This document shows, piece by piece, positions 27,359 through 36,025 of a stretch of 64,000 bases of DNA. Source of the stretch: Alphaproteobacteria bacterium (GTDB taxonomy: Bacteria > Pseudomonadota > Alphaproteobacteria > CASFRQ01 > SAAU01); assembly GCA_009929265.1 (NCBI GenBank), contig SAAU01000007.1:1-64000 (forward strand), read 5' to 3'. Below the pieces are notes generated by a model, which was not told the DNA's origin, did no database searches, and was given only the letters and a program-made list of their open reading frames with translations. The position numbers were made by a program, and so were the translations under genes. Position 1 is the stretch's first letter, and the number at the start of each line of letters is the position of its first letter.

Positions 27359-27985
27359 ATGCCTGATTTTGAAAATGAATTTCGTTTGTATAATGAAGGA
27401 ATCAAAGACCTTATCATCGGAACAGATGAGGCAGGTCGTGGTCCTTTGGCAGGTCCTGTTGTGGCAGGGGCTGTTTGTTTTCCGGATTTTTTTATTGAAG
27501 AGAGCTTAAAAAATCAACTCGATGATTCGAAAAAACTAACGCCTTTGAAACGCGAAAAAGCTTTAGAAGCCCTCTTAAAAAGCAATGCTTTGATTGGAAT
27601 TGGGATTTCCTCTGTCGAAGAAATTGATGAAATCAATATTCTGCAAGCGTCCTTACTTGCGATGAAGCGCGCCATTTTACAAATTGAAGAACAAAATGTG
27701 TTGATTGGAAAAGTCTTGATAGATGGGAGTATTAACGCCAAATGGAACTGGCCAAGTGAACCTTTAATTAAGGGCGATTCGAAAAGCCTTTCGATTGCGG
27801 CGGCCTCTATCGTTGCCAAAGTGACTCGGGACAAAATGATGCAAGATTTGGCCGAACAATACCCCTTTTATGGTTGGGAAAAGAATATGGGATACGGGAC
27901 AAAGACCCATTTAGAAGGGCTTGAAAAACACGGTATTACGCCGCTCCATCGCAAAAGCTTTGCCCCGATTAAAAATTATCTTTAA
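27359..27985 (+). CDS. rnhB: Ribonuclease HII
   Basis: Cleaves RNA in RNA-DNA hybrids at embedded ribonucleotides; 208 residues. Motifs: GTDEAGRGPLAGPVVAGAV with the Asp-Glu pair, DDSKKLT, VLIDGS with a catalytic Asp, and KGDSKSLSIAAASIVAKV with the last one. Start ATG at 27359 has AAAAGGAGG upstream. The C-terminus HGITPLHRKSFAPI is typical. Together with rnhA (34504) the cell has both RNase H types. Confidence 0.96.
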   Translation: MPDFENEFRLYNEGIKDLIIGTDEAGRGPLAGPVVAGAVCFPDFFIEESLKNQLDDSKKLTPLKREKALEALLKSNALIGIGISSVEEIDEINILQASLLAMKRAILQIEEQNVLIGKVLIDGSINAKWNWPSEPLIKGDSKSLSIAAASIVAKVTRDKMMQDLAEQYPFYGWEKNMGYGTKTHLEGLEKHGITPLHRKSFAPIKNYL

Positions 27986-28022
27986 CTCTATTTTTTAAGT
28001 AAATTCGCTCATTTTAACGAAA

Positions 28023-28505
28023 TTACTTTTTCTCATAGACTATTTCTTCATCATGAATATAGCGAATCGGAATGCCAGCTGACTTTAGAATTTCTTCGGA
28101 TTCAGTAGCCGTTTTATACTTAAACTCAGCCACGATTTCCTTTATTCCACAAGAAACAAGAAGCATCGCACAGGTTCGACAGGGCGACATTTTGCAATAA
28201 AGCGTGGCCCCTTCTAAAGAAATCCCAAACCGTGCCGCCTGACAAATGGCATTTTGCTCGGCATGAATCCCCCTCATACAATGCTCGCTTTTGGTTCCAT
28301 CAGGCAAAACAACCGTTCTTAAATCATGCCCGACATCATCGCAATGCGGCATTCCCGGAGGAGCCCCTACATAACCAGAAGATAAAATCCGATTCTCTTT
28401 TGTAAAAAGGCAGGCGGTTCGACCTCTATCACATGTCGCCCGTTTGGCAAGTGCATGGACAACTTCAATAAAATATTCATCCCAGTTTGGTCGTTGATGC
28501 GTCAT
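28023..28505 (-). CDS. Deoxycytidylate deaminase family (ComEB-like)
   Basis: 160 residues, zinc-dependent cytidine/dCMP deaminase fold. CDRGRTACLFTKENRILSSG, the HAEQNAI zinc-binding/catalytic motif and SPCRTCAMLL, the paired-cysteine zinc motif. It converts dCMP to dUMP for dTMP synthesis. SD AAAGGAAT before the ATG at 28505. Lies 22 bp downstream of the SirB1-like gene, so probably the second gene of that operon. Confidence 0.92.
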   Translation of the reverse strand: MTHQRPNWDEYFIEVVHALAKRATCDRGRTACLFTKENRILSSGYVGAPPGMPHCDDVGHDLRTVVLPDGTKSEHCMRGIHAEQNAICQAARFGISLEGATLYCKMSPCRTCAMLLVSCGIKEIVAEFKYKTATESEEILKSAGIPIRYIHDEEIVYEKK

Positions 28506-28527
28506 TTTTATTCCTTTCTTTTAAGGG

Positions 28528-29364
28528 TTAGTTTAATGATTTTTGAAGGTTTTGAAGAAAATCTTCATCCTGTTTTTCTGTCATAGAATTTGGCATTTGC
28601 TTGGAAAAAGCTAAATACGTTTCCAAAGACCAAATCGCCTGTTTAATATTATTCTGACTGGTTTGAAGAGCTGCATCTTCCTTCCAAAGCAAAGCATCAT
28701 AAGGCGATAAAACCAACATTGTTTGAAGGGTTTTTAAAACAGCCGTCATATTGTTTTGATTAAAATAAATGTTTTTAAGTTCTTTTTGAATTTTAAGAAG
28801 AAAATCTTTCTTATTTAAGGTTTCAAATTCGCCCTCTTCCTCTCTTGAGGCTGCATTTTTTAAGAAAAGAAGCGCCATATCTTTTTGAGAAAGTAATTGT
28901 CCCTCTTTGCCAATATCAATAAAAAATCGATTGGCTTTTTTGTCTTCAACTTCCAAAATAAGCTCATTTGAAAAAGAAAGCATCCGATTTTCTACATTCA
29001 TTTTATCGCAAAGATATTTGTAAAAAAGCATCATCATATACGGATGACAAGAATGCCTTTTAATAACTTGAATCATATTCAATGAAGACGGTTTCAAAAG
29101 AGGGGAAAACGTATATCTTGCTGTTTCAAAAAGCGTTTGGTGTAAAGCTTTTGAAAGAAGCTCCACATCATCCACCTCCTTCAAATATCCCATTTCTTCA
29201 GCAAAGTTTTCCGAAAGCTCTCTTAAATGAAGTTTGGAATATCCTAAAGATAAAGACGGCATATCTATTTGCGCCAACAACAGGACTAAATTCATCAAAT
29301 CCCAATCTTCTTCAGGCTTTTTGACTTCCTGTCTTAGCTTTACCATCGCCTCTTTGTTAATCAA
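28528..29364 (-). CDS. SirB1-like (transglutaminase core 2) protein with TPR-type helices
   Basis: 278 residues. The segment SSLNMIQVIKRHSCHPYMMM, then LFYKYLCDKMNVENR, ELILEVEDKK, RFFIDIGKEGQLLSQKD, follows the order of SirB1/Transglut_core2 proteins. The C-terminal 90 residues look helical (TPR-like). In the family the function is unclear. The conserved hydrophobic pattern is kept, but the small residues and Pro/Ile usually seen after the RRG are replaced (RHSCHPYMM), so this is a diverged member. TTG start at 29364, with AAGGAG 7 bases upstream, is preferred over the ATG six codons later. Confidence 0.55.
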   Translation of the reverse strand: MINKEAMVKLRQEVKKPEEDWDLMNLVLLLAQIDMPSLSLGYSKLHLRELSENFAEEMGYLKEVDDVELLSKALHQTLFETARYTFSPLLKPSSLNMIQVIKRHSCHPYMMMLFYKYLCDKMNVENRMLSFSNELILEVEDKKANRFFIDIGKEGQLLSQKDMALLFLKNAASREEEGEFETLNKKDFLLKIQKELKNIYFNQNNMTAVLKTLQTMLVLSPYDALLWKEDAALQTSQNNIKQAIWSLETYLAFSKQMPNSMTEKQDEDFLQNLQKSLN

Positions 29365-29432
29365 TCTTTTCTCCTTTTCTTTTCAAAAGTATTACAAAAG
29401 AAAACCTTTTTTTCAATTCTTTTATATTTTTT

Positions 29433-29807
29433 TTACATCGTAATGTTTTTAACGTGTTCAAAAAGGAAAAAATGATGCACACACACCGCATCTATTCGAA
29501 AATCAAAAGAAGGATATTTTGCCGCCACGACTTTAGCTGTTTTAGAAAGTCTTAACAGAGATTTTTGAAAAATTGCTTCTTTGGAAGAAGAAAGCGTTTT
29601 TCGATATTTAACCTCTACAAAAATAAGCGTTTTCCCTTTTTTTAAGATAAGATCAACCTCTCCCTGTCCTGTGCCAGATTTGGGTTTATAGTTGCGCTCA
29701 AGGACTTTATAGCCCTTAAAAAACAAACAAAAAGCCACATATTTTTCAACAAAATGCCCCCAAGCATAGGACGATATTTTCTTTTTAAAAAAGCGTTTTT
29801 TAATCAA
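29433..29807 (-). CDS. yraN: UPF0102 family protein YraN
   Basis: 124 residues, endonuclease-like (PD-(D/E)XK) fold. AWGHFVEKYVAFCLF, GYKVLERNYKPKSG, GEVDLILKKGKTLIFVEVKYRK (the D...ExK triad of the fold) and IDAVCV. Function unknown in the family. Starts with TTG at 29807, with AAGGA 7 bases upstream, overlapping the end of rsmI by 8 bp. The rsmI-yraN pair with an LpoA-like gene next door is the same neighbourhood as yraL-yraM-yraN of E. coli. Confidence 0.93.
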   Translation of the reverse strand: MIKKRFFKKKISSYAWGHFVEKYVAFCLFFKGYKVLERNYKPKSGTGQGEVDLILKKGKTLIFVEVKYRKTLSSSKEAIFQKSLLRLSKTAKVVAAKYPSFDFRIDAVCVHHFFLFEHVKNITM

Positions 29808-30651
29808 GTGTTTTTCCTTCTTTTTGAAGAGAAAGCGCCTTTTTATACACGTCGTTTTTTCGAAAATTCCCCGTTGAAGCTACAAACGAAACGGCTTCTT
29901 TAAGGCTCATTTTTTCAAGAGCCTCTTTTATTAAATCTTCCATAAGAACCGTATCTTTGATTTCTTTCTTTTGACGATCTACAACTAAAACAACTTCTCC
30001 TTTTAACTCTCCCCTTTTGGAAAGAATATCTAAGACTTCTTCTATTGATCCATAAATCTTTTCTTCAAACTTCTTTGTTATTTCGCGCACAAGGGCCATT
30101 TGACGATTCGAAAAAACCTCTTTCATTGCTTGAAGGGTTTTGACCACTCTGCGGGGCGATTCGTAAAAAATCAAAGTAGCCGGAATGGATTTTACTTCTT
30201 GAAGTGCTTTTTCTTGCATTTCTTTTTTTGTCGGCAAAAATCCCACAAACATAAACCTATCAGAGGGCAATCCCGACACCTGCAAAGCCGACAAAACCGC
30301 ATTGGCCCCAGGGACAGGGAACACCTCAATTTCCGCCTCAACGCACGCATGAACAAGCTTATATCCTGGATCCGAAATCAAAGGACTTCCCGCATCAGAG
30401 ACAAGAGCCACATCCTGACCGTTTTTTAAGAACTGAAGGATTTTTTGGCTTTGCTCTTCTTCGTTAAAATTATGATAGGCAATCCAGGTCTTTCCCTCGG
30501 TCTTAAGTCCGATAAGACGGAACAAAGAACGACTTGTTCGCGTGTCTTCACAGGCAATAATTTCACTTTTTTCTAGGATTTGACGCGCCCGTTCTGACAA
30601 ATCTGATAAATTTCCGATAGGTGTTGCCACTAAATAAAGCGCCCCTTGCAT
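29800..30651 (-). CDS. rsmI: 16S rRNA (cytidine1402-2'-O)-methyltransferase
   Basis: SAM-dependent tetrapyrrole-methylase-fold enzyme, 283 residues. Motifs LYLVATPIGNLSDLS, CEDTRTSR, LVSDAGSPLISDPG, PGANAVLSALQVSGLPSD and FYESPRRV. It 2'-O-methylates C1402 in the decoding site. The first ATG (30672) has no ribosome-binding site; the ATG at 30651 has AGAGG six bases upstream and is chosen. Divergent from the LpoA-like gene at 30745. Confidence 0.95.
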   Translation of the reverse strand: MQGALYLVATPIGNLSDLSERARQILEKSEIIACEDTRTSRSLFRLIGLKTEGKTWIAYHNFNEEEQSQKILQFLKNGQDVALVSDAGSPLISDPGYKLVHACVEAEIEVFPVPGANAVLSALQVSGLPSDRFMFVGFLPTKKEMQEKALQEVKSIPATLIFYESPRRVVKTLQAMKEVFSNRQMALVREITKKFEEKIYGSIEEVLDILSKRGELKGEVVLVVDRQKKEIKDTVLMEDLIKEALEKMSLKEAVSFVASTGNFRKNDVYKKALSLQKEGKTLD

Positions 30652-30744
30652 GATAACCTCTTGCTTTTTCATTCATTTTTAGCTACATAATAGAGCAGAA
30701 CTTTTTCAAAGCCAATCTTTAAATCCAAAGGAAAATCAAAAACT

Positions 30745-32265
30745 GTGATTAAAAAACTAGGAACTCTTTTTTTGTTTTTACTTCTTCTTTCTTGTCAACG
30801 ACTTGATAGAACGACTCCTTTTTCTTTTGAAGAAAAAATGCCAAAGCAAGAAATTGTCACAAAACCTTTGCGTGTTGGGATGTTATTGGATTTAACAGGC
30901 GTGCATGCCGCTTTGGGCGAATCGATGAAACAAGCTGCTCTTTTGGCTCAATTTGAAAAAGCAGATGATAATTTCATCCTTCAATTCTACGATACAAAAG
31001 GAACCTCTGACGGGGCAAGAACTGCTGCGAAAGAAGCCTTAGATGAAGGAAGTCAAGTTATTTTGGGCCCTATTTTTTCCTTTGAAGTGGAGGAAATAAA
31101 GGACCTGATTGAACGACGCAATATTCCTTTTATTAGTTTTACGTCTGATACGTCTGTTTTAGATGAAAAAACGTTTAGTATCGGGCTTTCGTTGGAAGAA
31201 CAAACGCACCGTATTTTGAAATATGCTTGCTCTATGAGCAAAACAAAAATTGCCGTTCTTTATCCTGAAACGACTCAAGGGGAAGCAATTATTCAAAATC
31301 TGCAAAAAGAAGTAGGATCTTGCGAAAATATGCAAATTGTAAAATCTGTTTCTTATCCGTTTGAAACGATTAACTATGAACCTTATCTTTTCAAAATTAT
31401 TCCACACGATTTATTGCGCCATTTGAAGAATAAAGAAAAAAAGCTTCTTGATAAAAAGGAATGGGAAAAGAAAAGAGACGAAACTTTGAAGCAAATTATA
31501 GAGCTTCAAGAAAAAGGCGAAGAGACAACCGAGCTTGAAAAAGAGCTGATTGATCCAGATACTCTTTTTGTAGGGCCGACTTTGGATAAAGCTCCAGATA
31601 GCTTTTTCCTTGATTTTGACGCCCTTTTTATTGCCGAAAATGGGAATAAATTAAAATCCATTGCCTCTCTTTTTTCCTTTTATGAAATTACCCCCAAAGA
31701 TATTCCGTTTTTAGGGCTTTCTACTTGGAAAGATAGAAGTTTAAGCAAAGAACCCTCTTTAATTGGGGCACTTTTTCCCTCCTTTCCTGACAGGAAATAT
31801 AAATCCTTTGAACAACGCTATAAAGATTCTTTTACAAAAGAACCAGAAGCTTTGGCAGGATATGCCTATGACAGCGTTGCTCTTATTGCAAAACTGCATA
31901 AAGAAAAGACCTTAACTTACGAATCACTCACTCGAAAGGAGGGATTTGAAGGGCTTTATGGACGTTATCGGTTGACCCTTTCTGGGAAAACAGAGCGCTT
32001 AATGAATATCTTGGAAATCAGACCTCGCGGACGTTTTTTACTTCATGAAAAAGCGTTAGATGAATTCGAAGATCCTCCTGCGTTGGAGAATTCTCTTGAG
32101 ACGCCTGTTTCGCTTGATATGCCTTTAATGCAAAATGGGGAACCCTTACCAAGTTTAAAAGAAACGACGGGCGAAACGGCCAAACAAAACTCTGTTTTAT
32201 TTAGAAAATCTCAGCCTTCTTACGCTCCTTTTTTCAAACCAAAAGAAGTTCAATTAAACGATTAA
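30745..32265 (+). CDS. LpoA/LppC-like lipoprotein, penicillin-binding protein activator family
   Basis: 506 residues. Lipoprotein signal with C17 (FLLLLSC). The rest is a periplasmic-binding-protein fold of the Leu/Ile/Val type (Peripla_BP_6): RVGMLLDLTGVHAALGESMK, ILGPIFS, PFISFTSDTSV, KIAVLYPETTQGEA. A long, probably low-complexity insertion of KK/EE helices lies around 225-280. In gammaproteobacteria LpoA activates PBP1a; here an analogous role is inferred from fold and position next to rsmI/yraN. The mrcA gene is 23 kb away. GTG start at 30745. Overlaps hemW 3' end by 32 bp in convergent orientation. Confidence 0.75.
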   Translation: MIKKLGTLFLFLLLLSCQRLDRTTPFSFEEKMPKQEIVTKPLRVGMLLDLTGVHAALGESMKQAALLAQFEKADDNFILQFYDTKGTSDGARTAAKEALDEGSQVILGPIFSFEVEEIKDLIERRNIPFISFTSDTSVLDEKTFSIGLSLEEQTHRILKYACSMSKTKIAVLYPETTQGEAIIQNLQKEVGSCENMQIVKSVSYPFETINYEPYLFKIIPHDLLRHLKNKEKKLLDKKEWEKKRDETLKQIIELQEKGEETTELEKELIDPDTLFVGPTLDKAPDSFFLDFDALFIAENGNKLKSIASLFSFYEITPKDIPFLGLSTWKDRSLSKEPSLIGALFPSFPDRKYKSFEQRYKDSFTKEPEALAGYAYDSVALIAKLHKEKTLTYESLTRKEGFEGLYGRYRLTLSGKTERLMNILEIRPRGRFLLHEKALDEFEDPPALENSLETPVSLDMPLMQNGEPLPSLKETTGETAKQNSVLFRKSQPSYAPFFKPKEVQLND

Positions 32266-33322
32266 GAACCATAAACCCTTTTTTGGTCGGCTGTAGACGG
32301 GGCAAGGATCGCTTTTGAAGCCACCCAAAATCAATCGCTTTTTGCAAAGACTCTTTTGAAACCAAAGAAGACGACTCTGTCCCTTCTTGTAAACGCAATC
32401 CCATGAGCAACTTTTCTTCTGCGCGTTCCTCAAAGGAAAGCTCTTCTTTCGGCGTTTCTTTTTCGGCAAGCCAATCTATAATTTTGGGCGCATGAGCCGT
32501 TGCAATCTGTCCTATTCTTCCATGAGCGGCAGGCCCTATTCCCAAATAATCCGCCCCTGTCCAATAAAGCTTATTATGCCGGCAAGCGAACCCCTTTTTT
32601 GCAAAATTTGAAATTTCATAAGGGGGCAGCCCTCGTCTTTTCAAAAAAGTCCATGTTTTTTCAAGAAGAGCCCGACTTCTTGATTCGCTTGGCATTAAAA
32701 TTGTTTTATCTTTGAAAAACGGCGTTCCTTCTTCTAGTGTCAATTCATATAAAGACAAATGAGGCAAGTCGTAGGACAACGCCTCTGTCAATTCAGCTTC
32801 CCACATGTCCCAAGTTTGAAAGGGACGCGCATAAATTAAATCCATTGAACAATTTGAAAAAACGCTTTTCATTTCTTCCAATGCTTCTTTAGCCCGGTTC
32901 AAAGAGTGCGTTCGCTTAAAAAAGCGCAAATCTTTTTCATTTAACGCTTGAACCCCTAAAGAAAACCGATTGATGCCAAGGGACTTTAGTTGTTTCATTT
33001 TCTTAAACGAAATAGCATCAGGATTGGCCTCCATTGAAATTTCAATATCAGAAGAAAAACTAAATTTTTTACCCATTTCGTTTAAGAGTTTCTCCACTAA
33101 AGAAAGGGACATTAAACTGGGCGTTCCCCCACCAAAGAAAAGACTTGTCACTTTCTTTTTTTCAAGGAAAATATCCATATCTCGTTGATAGGCCTTAAAA
33201 AAAGATTCTTCAGAAAAAGTCTTTTTAAAAGAACACATCGGATAACTCACAAAATCACAATACGGGCACTTTGAAAGACAAAATGGCCAATGTATATAAA
33301 TCCCAATTTTTTGCGAAGTCAT
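32234..33322 (-). CDS. hemW: Radical SAM heme chaperone HemW
   Basis: 362 residues. Radical SAM cluster C15-x3-C19-x2-C22 within WPFCLSKCPYCDF, GGGTPS, EANPD and RFSLGVQALNE. The C-terminal HemW domain contains YEISNFAKKGFACRHN and YLGIGPAAHGRIG. The HemN-specific fourth cysteine is absent, so it is HemW (heme trafficking) rather than the coproporphyrinogen oxidase. Start ATG at 33322 has AAGGAG 5 bases away. Convergent with the LpoA-like gene and overlapping it. Confidence 0.9.
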   Translation of the reverse strand: MTSQKIGIYIHWPFCLSKCPYCDFVSYPMCSFKKTFSEESFFKAYQRDMDIFLEKKKVTSLFFGGGTPSLMSLSLVEKLLNEMGKKFSFSSDIEISMEANPDAISFKKMKQLKSLGINRFSLGVQALNEKDLRFFKRTHSLNRAKEALEEMKSVFSNCSMDLIYARPFQTWDMWEAELTEALSYDLPHLSLYELTLEEGTPFFKDKTILMPSESRSRALLEKTWTFLKRRGLPPYEISNFAKKGFACRHNKLYWTGADYLGIGPAAHGRIGQIATAHAPKIIDWLAEKETPKEELSFEERAEEKLLMGLRLQEGTESSSLVSKESLQKAIDFGWLQKRSLPRLQPTKKGFMVLNRLIELLLV

Positions 33323-33425
33323 ATTTTCTCCTTTTAAGCAGATGAGATGCTACTTTATTTTTTTTAAAAAATCAAACTGTTAAATCTTCTGGCCTAAACG
33401 TCAAAAATCTTTCATGGAAATTATC

Positions 33426-33465
33426 TTGACTTTTTCCCAAAAAAACCTACTGTTTAAATAGGTTT
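33426..33465 (+). promoter_or_regulatory. hpf promoter region with inverted repeat
   Basis: TTGACT (33426-33431) is a good -35. The -10 is less certain (TACTGT at 33448, spacer 16). An inverted repeat AAACCTA (33443-33449) and TAGGTTT (33459-33465) overlaps the -10 and start region and may be an operator or a hairpin at the transcript start. Confidence 0.45.
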
Positions 33466-33485
33466 AATCAGTCAAGGAAAACAAA

Positions 33486-34046
33486 ATGAAAATCACAGTT
33501 TCAGGAAAACAACTTACAATTGGTGAAAATTTAACACCTTACGTTTCAGATCATTTAAATACGCTTGTTGAAAAATACTTTCCAGAAGACACAGGAACTG
33601 CTTCTGTTATTTTTTCAAAAGAAGGAACACAAATTCGCGTTGACATTGCCCTTCGTCCAATTGAAGGGGGACTTCTTATCAATGCAACATCCACAAATGC
33701 AAACGCTTATGATGGATATGATGAGGCCGCTGTTCGCATTCAAAGCCAACTTAGAAAATACAAAAACAGATTAAAAGATCATAAATCATTTAGATCCGAA
33801 CCTATTCAAGTTTCTGTTATTGAACCAGAACACGAAGTGGAAGAATTTATTGAAGCAGAAGGAGCCCCTGTTATCGTTGCTGAAATGCAAGCAGAGCTTC
33901 CAACATGCACCGTCTCTGGCGCCGTTATGAGAATGGATTTGGAAAACGTTCCAGCTCTTATGTTCAAAAATTCTGCACACGGTCGCCTCAATATGGTTTA
34001 TAAAAGAGCTGATGGAAACATCGGTTGGATTGACCCAAAAAACTAA
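33486..34046 (+). CDS. hpf: Long-form ribosome hibernation promoting factor
   Basis: 186 residues. N-terminal HPF/YfiA domain (about 1-105: KITVSGKQLTIGENL, NTLVEKYF, YDAAVRIQSQLRKYKNRLKDH-type segment), linker, and the C-terminal dimerisation domain that makes 100S ribosome dimers (about 125-186, VSGAVMRMDLENVPALMF...). It silences ribosomes in stationary phase. SD AAGGAAAAC precedes the ATG. Followed 17 bp later by ptsN, a pairing found in many Proteobacteria. Confidence 0.95.
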   Translation: MKITVSGKQLTIGENLTPYVSDHLNTLVEKYFPEDTGTASVIFSKEGTQIRVDIALRPIEGGLLINATSTNANAYDGYDEAAVRIQSQLRKYKNRLKDHKSFRSEPIQVSVIEPEHEVEEFIEAEGAPVIVAEMQAELPTCTVSGAVMRMDLENVPALMFKNSAHGRLNMVYKRADGNIGWIDPKN

Positions 34047-34063
34047 AATAGGATACATATTTT

Positions 34064-34507
34064 ATGCATATTTCCGAACTTATCTCAAAAGAAAATATTG
34101 TTATGGATTTGAAGGCCTCTTCTAAAAAGGAGGCCCTCCAAAACCTTGCCGAGGCCCTATCAAGCTCTAGCAAAGTTCCAGCTCACCTTGTATTAGAAGC
34201 CCTTGAAGAACGGGAGAGACTCGATTCAACAGCTCTTGGGAAAGGGGTGGCGCTTCCTCATGGTCGACTTAAGAATTTACCCAAAATCACATGCGTGTTT
34301 GCAAAAAATGCGCCAGTTGATTTTGATTCAAAAGATGGGGAACCTGTTTCTCTTTTCTTTGGCATTCTTGTTCCAGAAGAAGCTGGATCTGATTATTTGA
34401 AAGTGCTTTCAACGTTAACACTTCAAATCAAAAAGCAAGAATTTGTAGCAGCGCTGTTAAAAGCCTCTTCTAAAGAAGAAATCTTTTCGGTATTTTTGGG
34501 AAAATGA
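34064..34507 (+). CDS. ptsN: PTS IIA-like nitrogen regulatory protein
   Basis: 147 residues, PTS EIIA fructose/mannitol-type fold. Phosphoryl-accepting histidine H66 in GVALPHGRL. It relays phosphate from PtsO in the nitrogen PTS, with regulatory output on potassium and nitrogen metabolism in other bacteria. Co-transcribed with hpf and overlapping rnhA by four bases (ATGA). Confidence 0.92.
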   Translation: MHISELISKENIVMDLKASSKKEALQNLAEALSSSSKVPAHLVLEALEERERLDSTALGKGVALPHGRLKNLPKITCVFAKNAPVDFDSKDGEPVSLFFGILVPEEAGSDYLKVLSTLTLQIKKQEFVAALLKASSKEEIFSVFLGK

Positions 34508-34941
34508 AACACGTAGATATTTTCACAGATGGAGCTTGCTCAGGAAACCCTGGAAAGGGCGGCTGGGCGGCTCTTCTTCGTTATGGAGCAAAGGAAAAGA
34601 CTTTAAGTGGAGCAGAGGCGCAAACAACCAATAACCGCATGGAAATGACGGCCTTGATTGAAGCACTTTCCTCCTTAAAGGAAAAATGTTCCCTCACCCT
34701 TTACACAGACAGTCAATATTTAATGAATGGCTCTACAAAATGGCTTCCCTCTTGGAAAGCAAAGGGATGGAAAACGGCCGCTAAAAAAGATGTTTTGAAT
34801 GTCGATCTTTGGAAAAAATTGGACGACCTTCTACAAAAACACCAGATTGAAGAATGGATTTGGGTTAAAGGACATAACGGTCATCTTGAAAACGAAACGG
34901 TTGATACACTTGCAAGAGAAGCCATTTTAACTTTAAAATAA
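34504..34941 (+). CDS. rnhA: Ribonuclease HI
   Basis: 145 residues. VDIFTDGACSGNPGKGGWA (first Asp), NNRMEMTALIEAL (Glu), LYTDSQYLMNG (Asp) and a final Asp/His region with VKGHNGHLENE and DTLAREA. Removes RNA from hybrids, including primers. Start overlaps the ptsN stop by ATGA, so it is the third gene of hpf-ptsN-rnhA. Confidence 0.96.
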   Translation: MKHVDIFTDGACSGNPGKGGWAALLRYGAKEKTLSGAEAQTTNNRMEMTALIEALSSLKEKCSLTLYTDSQYLMNGSTKWLPSWKAKGWKTAAKKDVLNVDLWKKLDDLLQKHQIEEWIWVKGHNGHLENETVDTLAREAILTLK

Positions 34942-34981
34942 TTCCGTTTTCATTTAATTTTTAAATTCAACCTCTTTATTT

Positions 34982-35914
34982 TTAGGCCTTCTTTTTCAAA
35001 ATATATTTTTGAATCAAAAGAAAAAGAAGACTTCCCCCTAAAAGAAGGGTCCCCCCTGCCAAAAGGAAAATCGCCCAATTAAAAGAAGAGGCTTTTTCTT
35101 TTTTCATTTCTAATTTTGTTGAGGAGGAAAAGGCCTTAAAATCATCTACTTCATAGGCATATTTATCCGAAACAAGAATGATTTTATCAATATCCAAGAA
35201 CGGTTTTCTAACAGAGATAAGGCTTTCCTTTCCCTGAAATTTTGATGTTAAAAGAGGGGCTTTAAAGGGCAGTTCTTCCCCTTTTTTTAAAAAGTAAATT
35301 TCCATTTTTTTAACAGGAACTTCCCAGTTGGATAAAACGAAAATCTTTCCTTTTTCCTCATAAAAATGAACATCCTTTTTTGCCCCTTTCCTTGGAACAA
35401 AGCGCGTCATCGCCTTCATCCAAAGATCCATTTTTGAAGCAAATGGTTTTGTGTTTGGAATCAAAATCTCTTCTTTATATGAAAAGGGATGACAGTTTTC
35501 TTGCTTTTTTTGTGTAGAGCATATCTTACCTTCAACCCCTATTTCTCCACGGGCCTCATTTTCTTCATCCTCAAAAAGGAAAACAAAAGGAATAAAGACC
35601 TCTTTTTCAAAATGATTAAACCCTTTTTGAGAAAAAGGATGAAACATTTTTAATTTCTTAACATTTTGTGCTTCTTTTAACGTAAGATTAACCTCTTTTA
35701 AAGATTTGTTCTCTTTCACATTAAAAAGAACCCCCATAAACATTGAATTCAGGCCCTTCTTTCCTGTTTTTGAAGTATAAAATTGATAAGAAAATTCGCC
35801 CTTTTCATGTTTTGGAAAAACCCCATAATCTAACTGCTCAAAAAAAGGAACGCAAAACGCATTTGATGAAAATAACATCACGCTCATAAGGCCTATTAGA
35901 AAAATTTTTTTCAT
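34982..35914 (-). CDS. Exported, membrane-anchored protein resembling the DsbD alpha domain
   Basis: 310 residues. Signal peptide 1-21 (LMSVMLFSSNAFC), a beta-rich periplasmic part, then a C-terminal transmembrane helix (about 284-304, WAIFLLAGGTLLLGGSLLFL) and a short KKK tail. GVEGKICSTQKKQENCHPF has the two-cysteine arrangement of the DsbD-alpha/DsbC-like substrate-binding domain, with a larger loop. Full DsbD would have eight membrane helices and a thioredoxin domain; these are missing, so it is a domain-only protein or a different family. No partner nearby. ATG with GGGGAT upstream. Confidence 0.45.
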   Translation of the reverse strand: MKKIFLIGLMSVMLFSSNAFCVPFFEQLDYGVFPKHEKGEFSYQFYTSKTGKKGLNSMFMGVLFNVKENKSLKEVNLTLKEAQNVKKLKMFHPFSQKGFNHFEKEVFIPFVFLFEDEENEARGEIGVEGKICSTQKKQENCHPFSYKEEILIPNTKPFASKMDLWMKAMTRFVPRKGAKKDVHFYEEKGKIFVLSNWEVPVKKMEIYFLKKGEELPFKAPLLTSKFQGKESLISVRKPFLDIDKIILVSDKYAYEVDDFKAFSSSTKLEMKKEKASSFNWAIFLLAGGTLLLGGSLLFLLIQKYILKKKA

Positions 35915-36025
35915 TTTTATCCCCTTTTTTGAAATAGTTGATTGTTTTTTTACTTTAAATCTTTTATAAAGGAAATTGAAGAAAATTCTTCGAAAAAGTT
36001 ATTTTAATAAATTATGGAGGCTATT

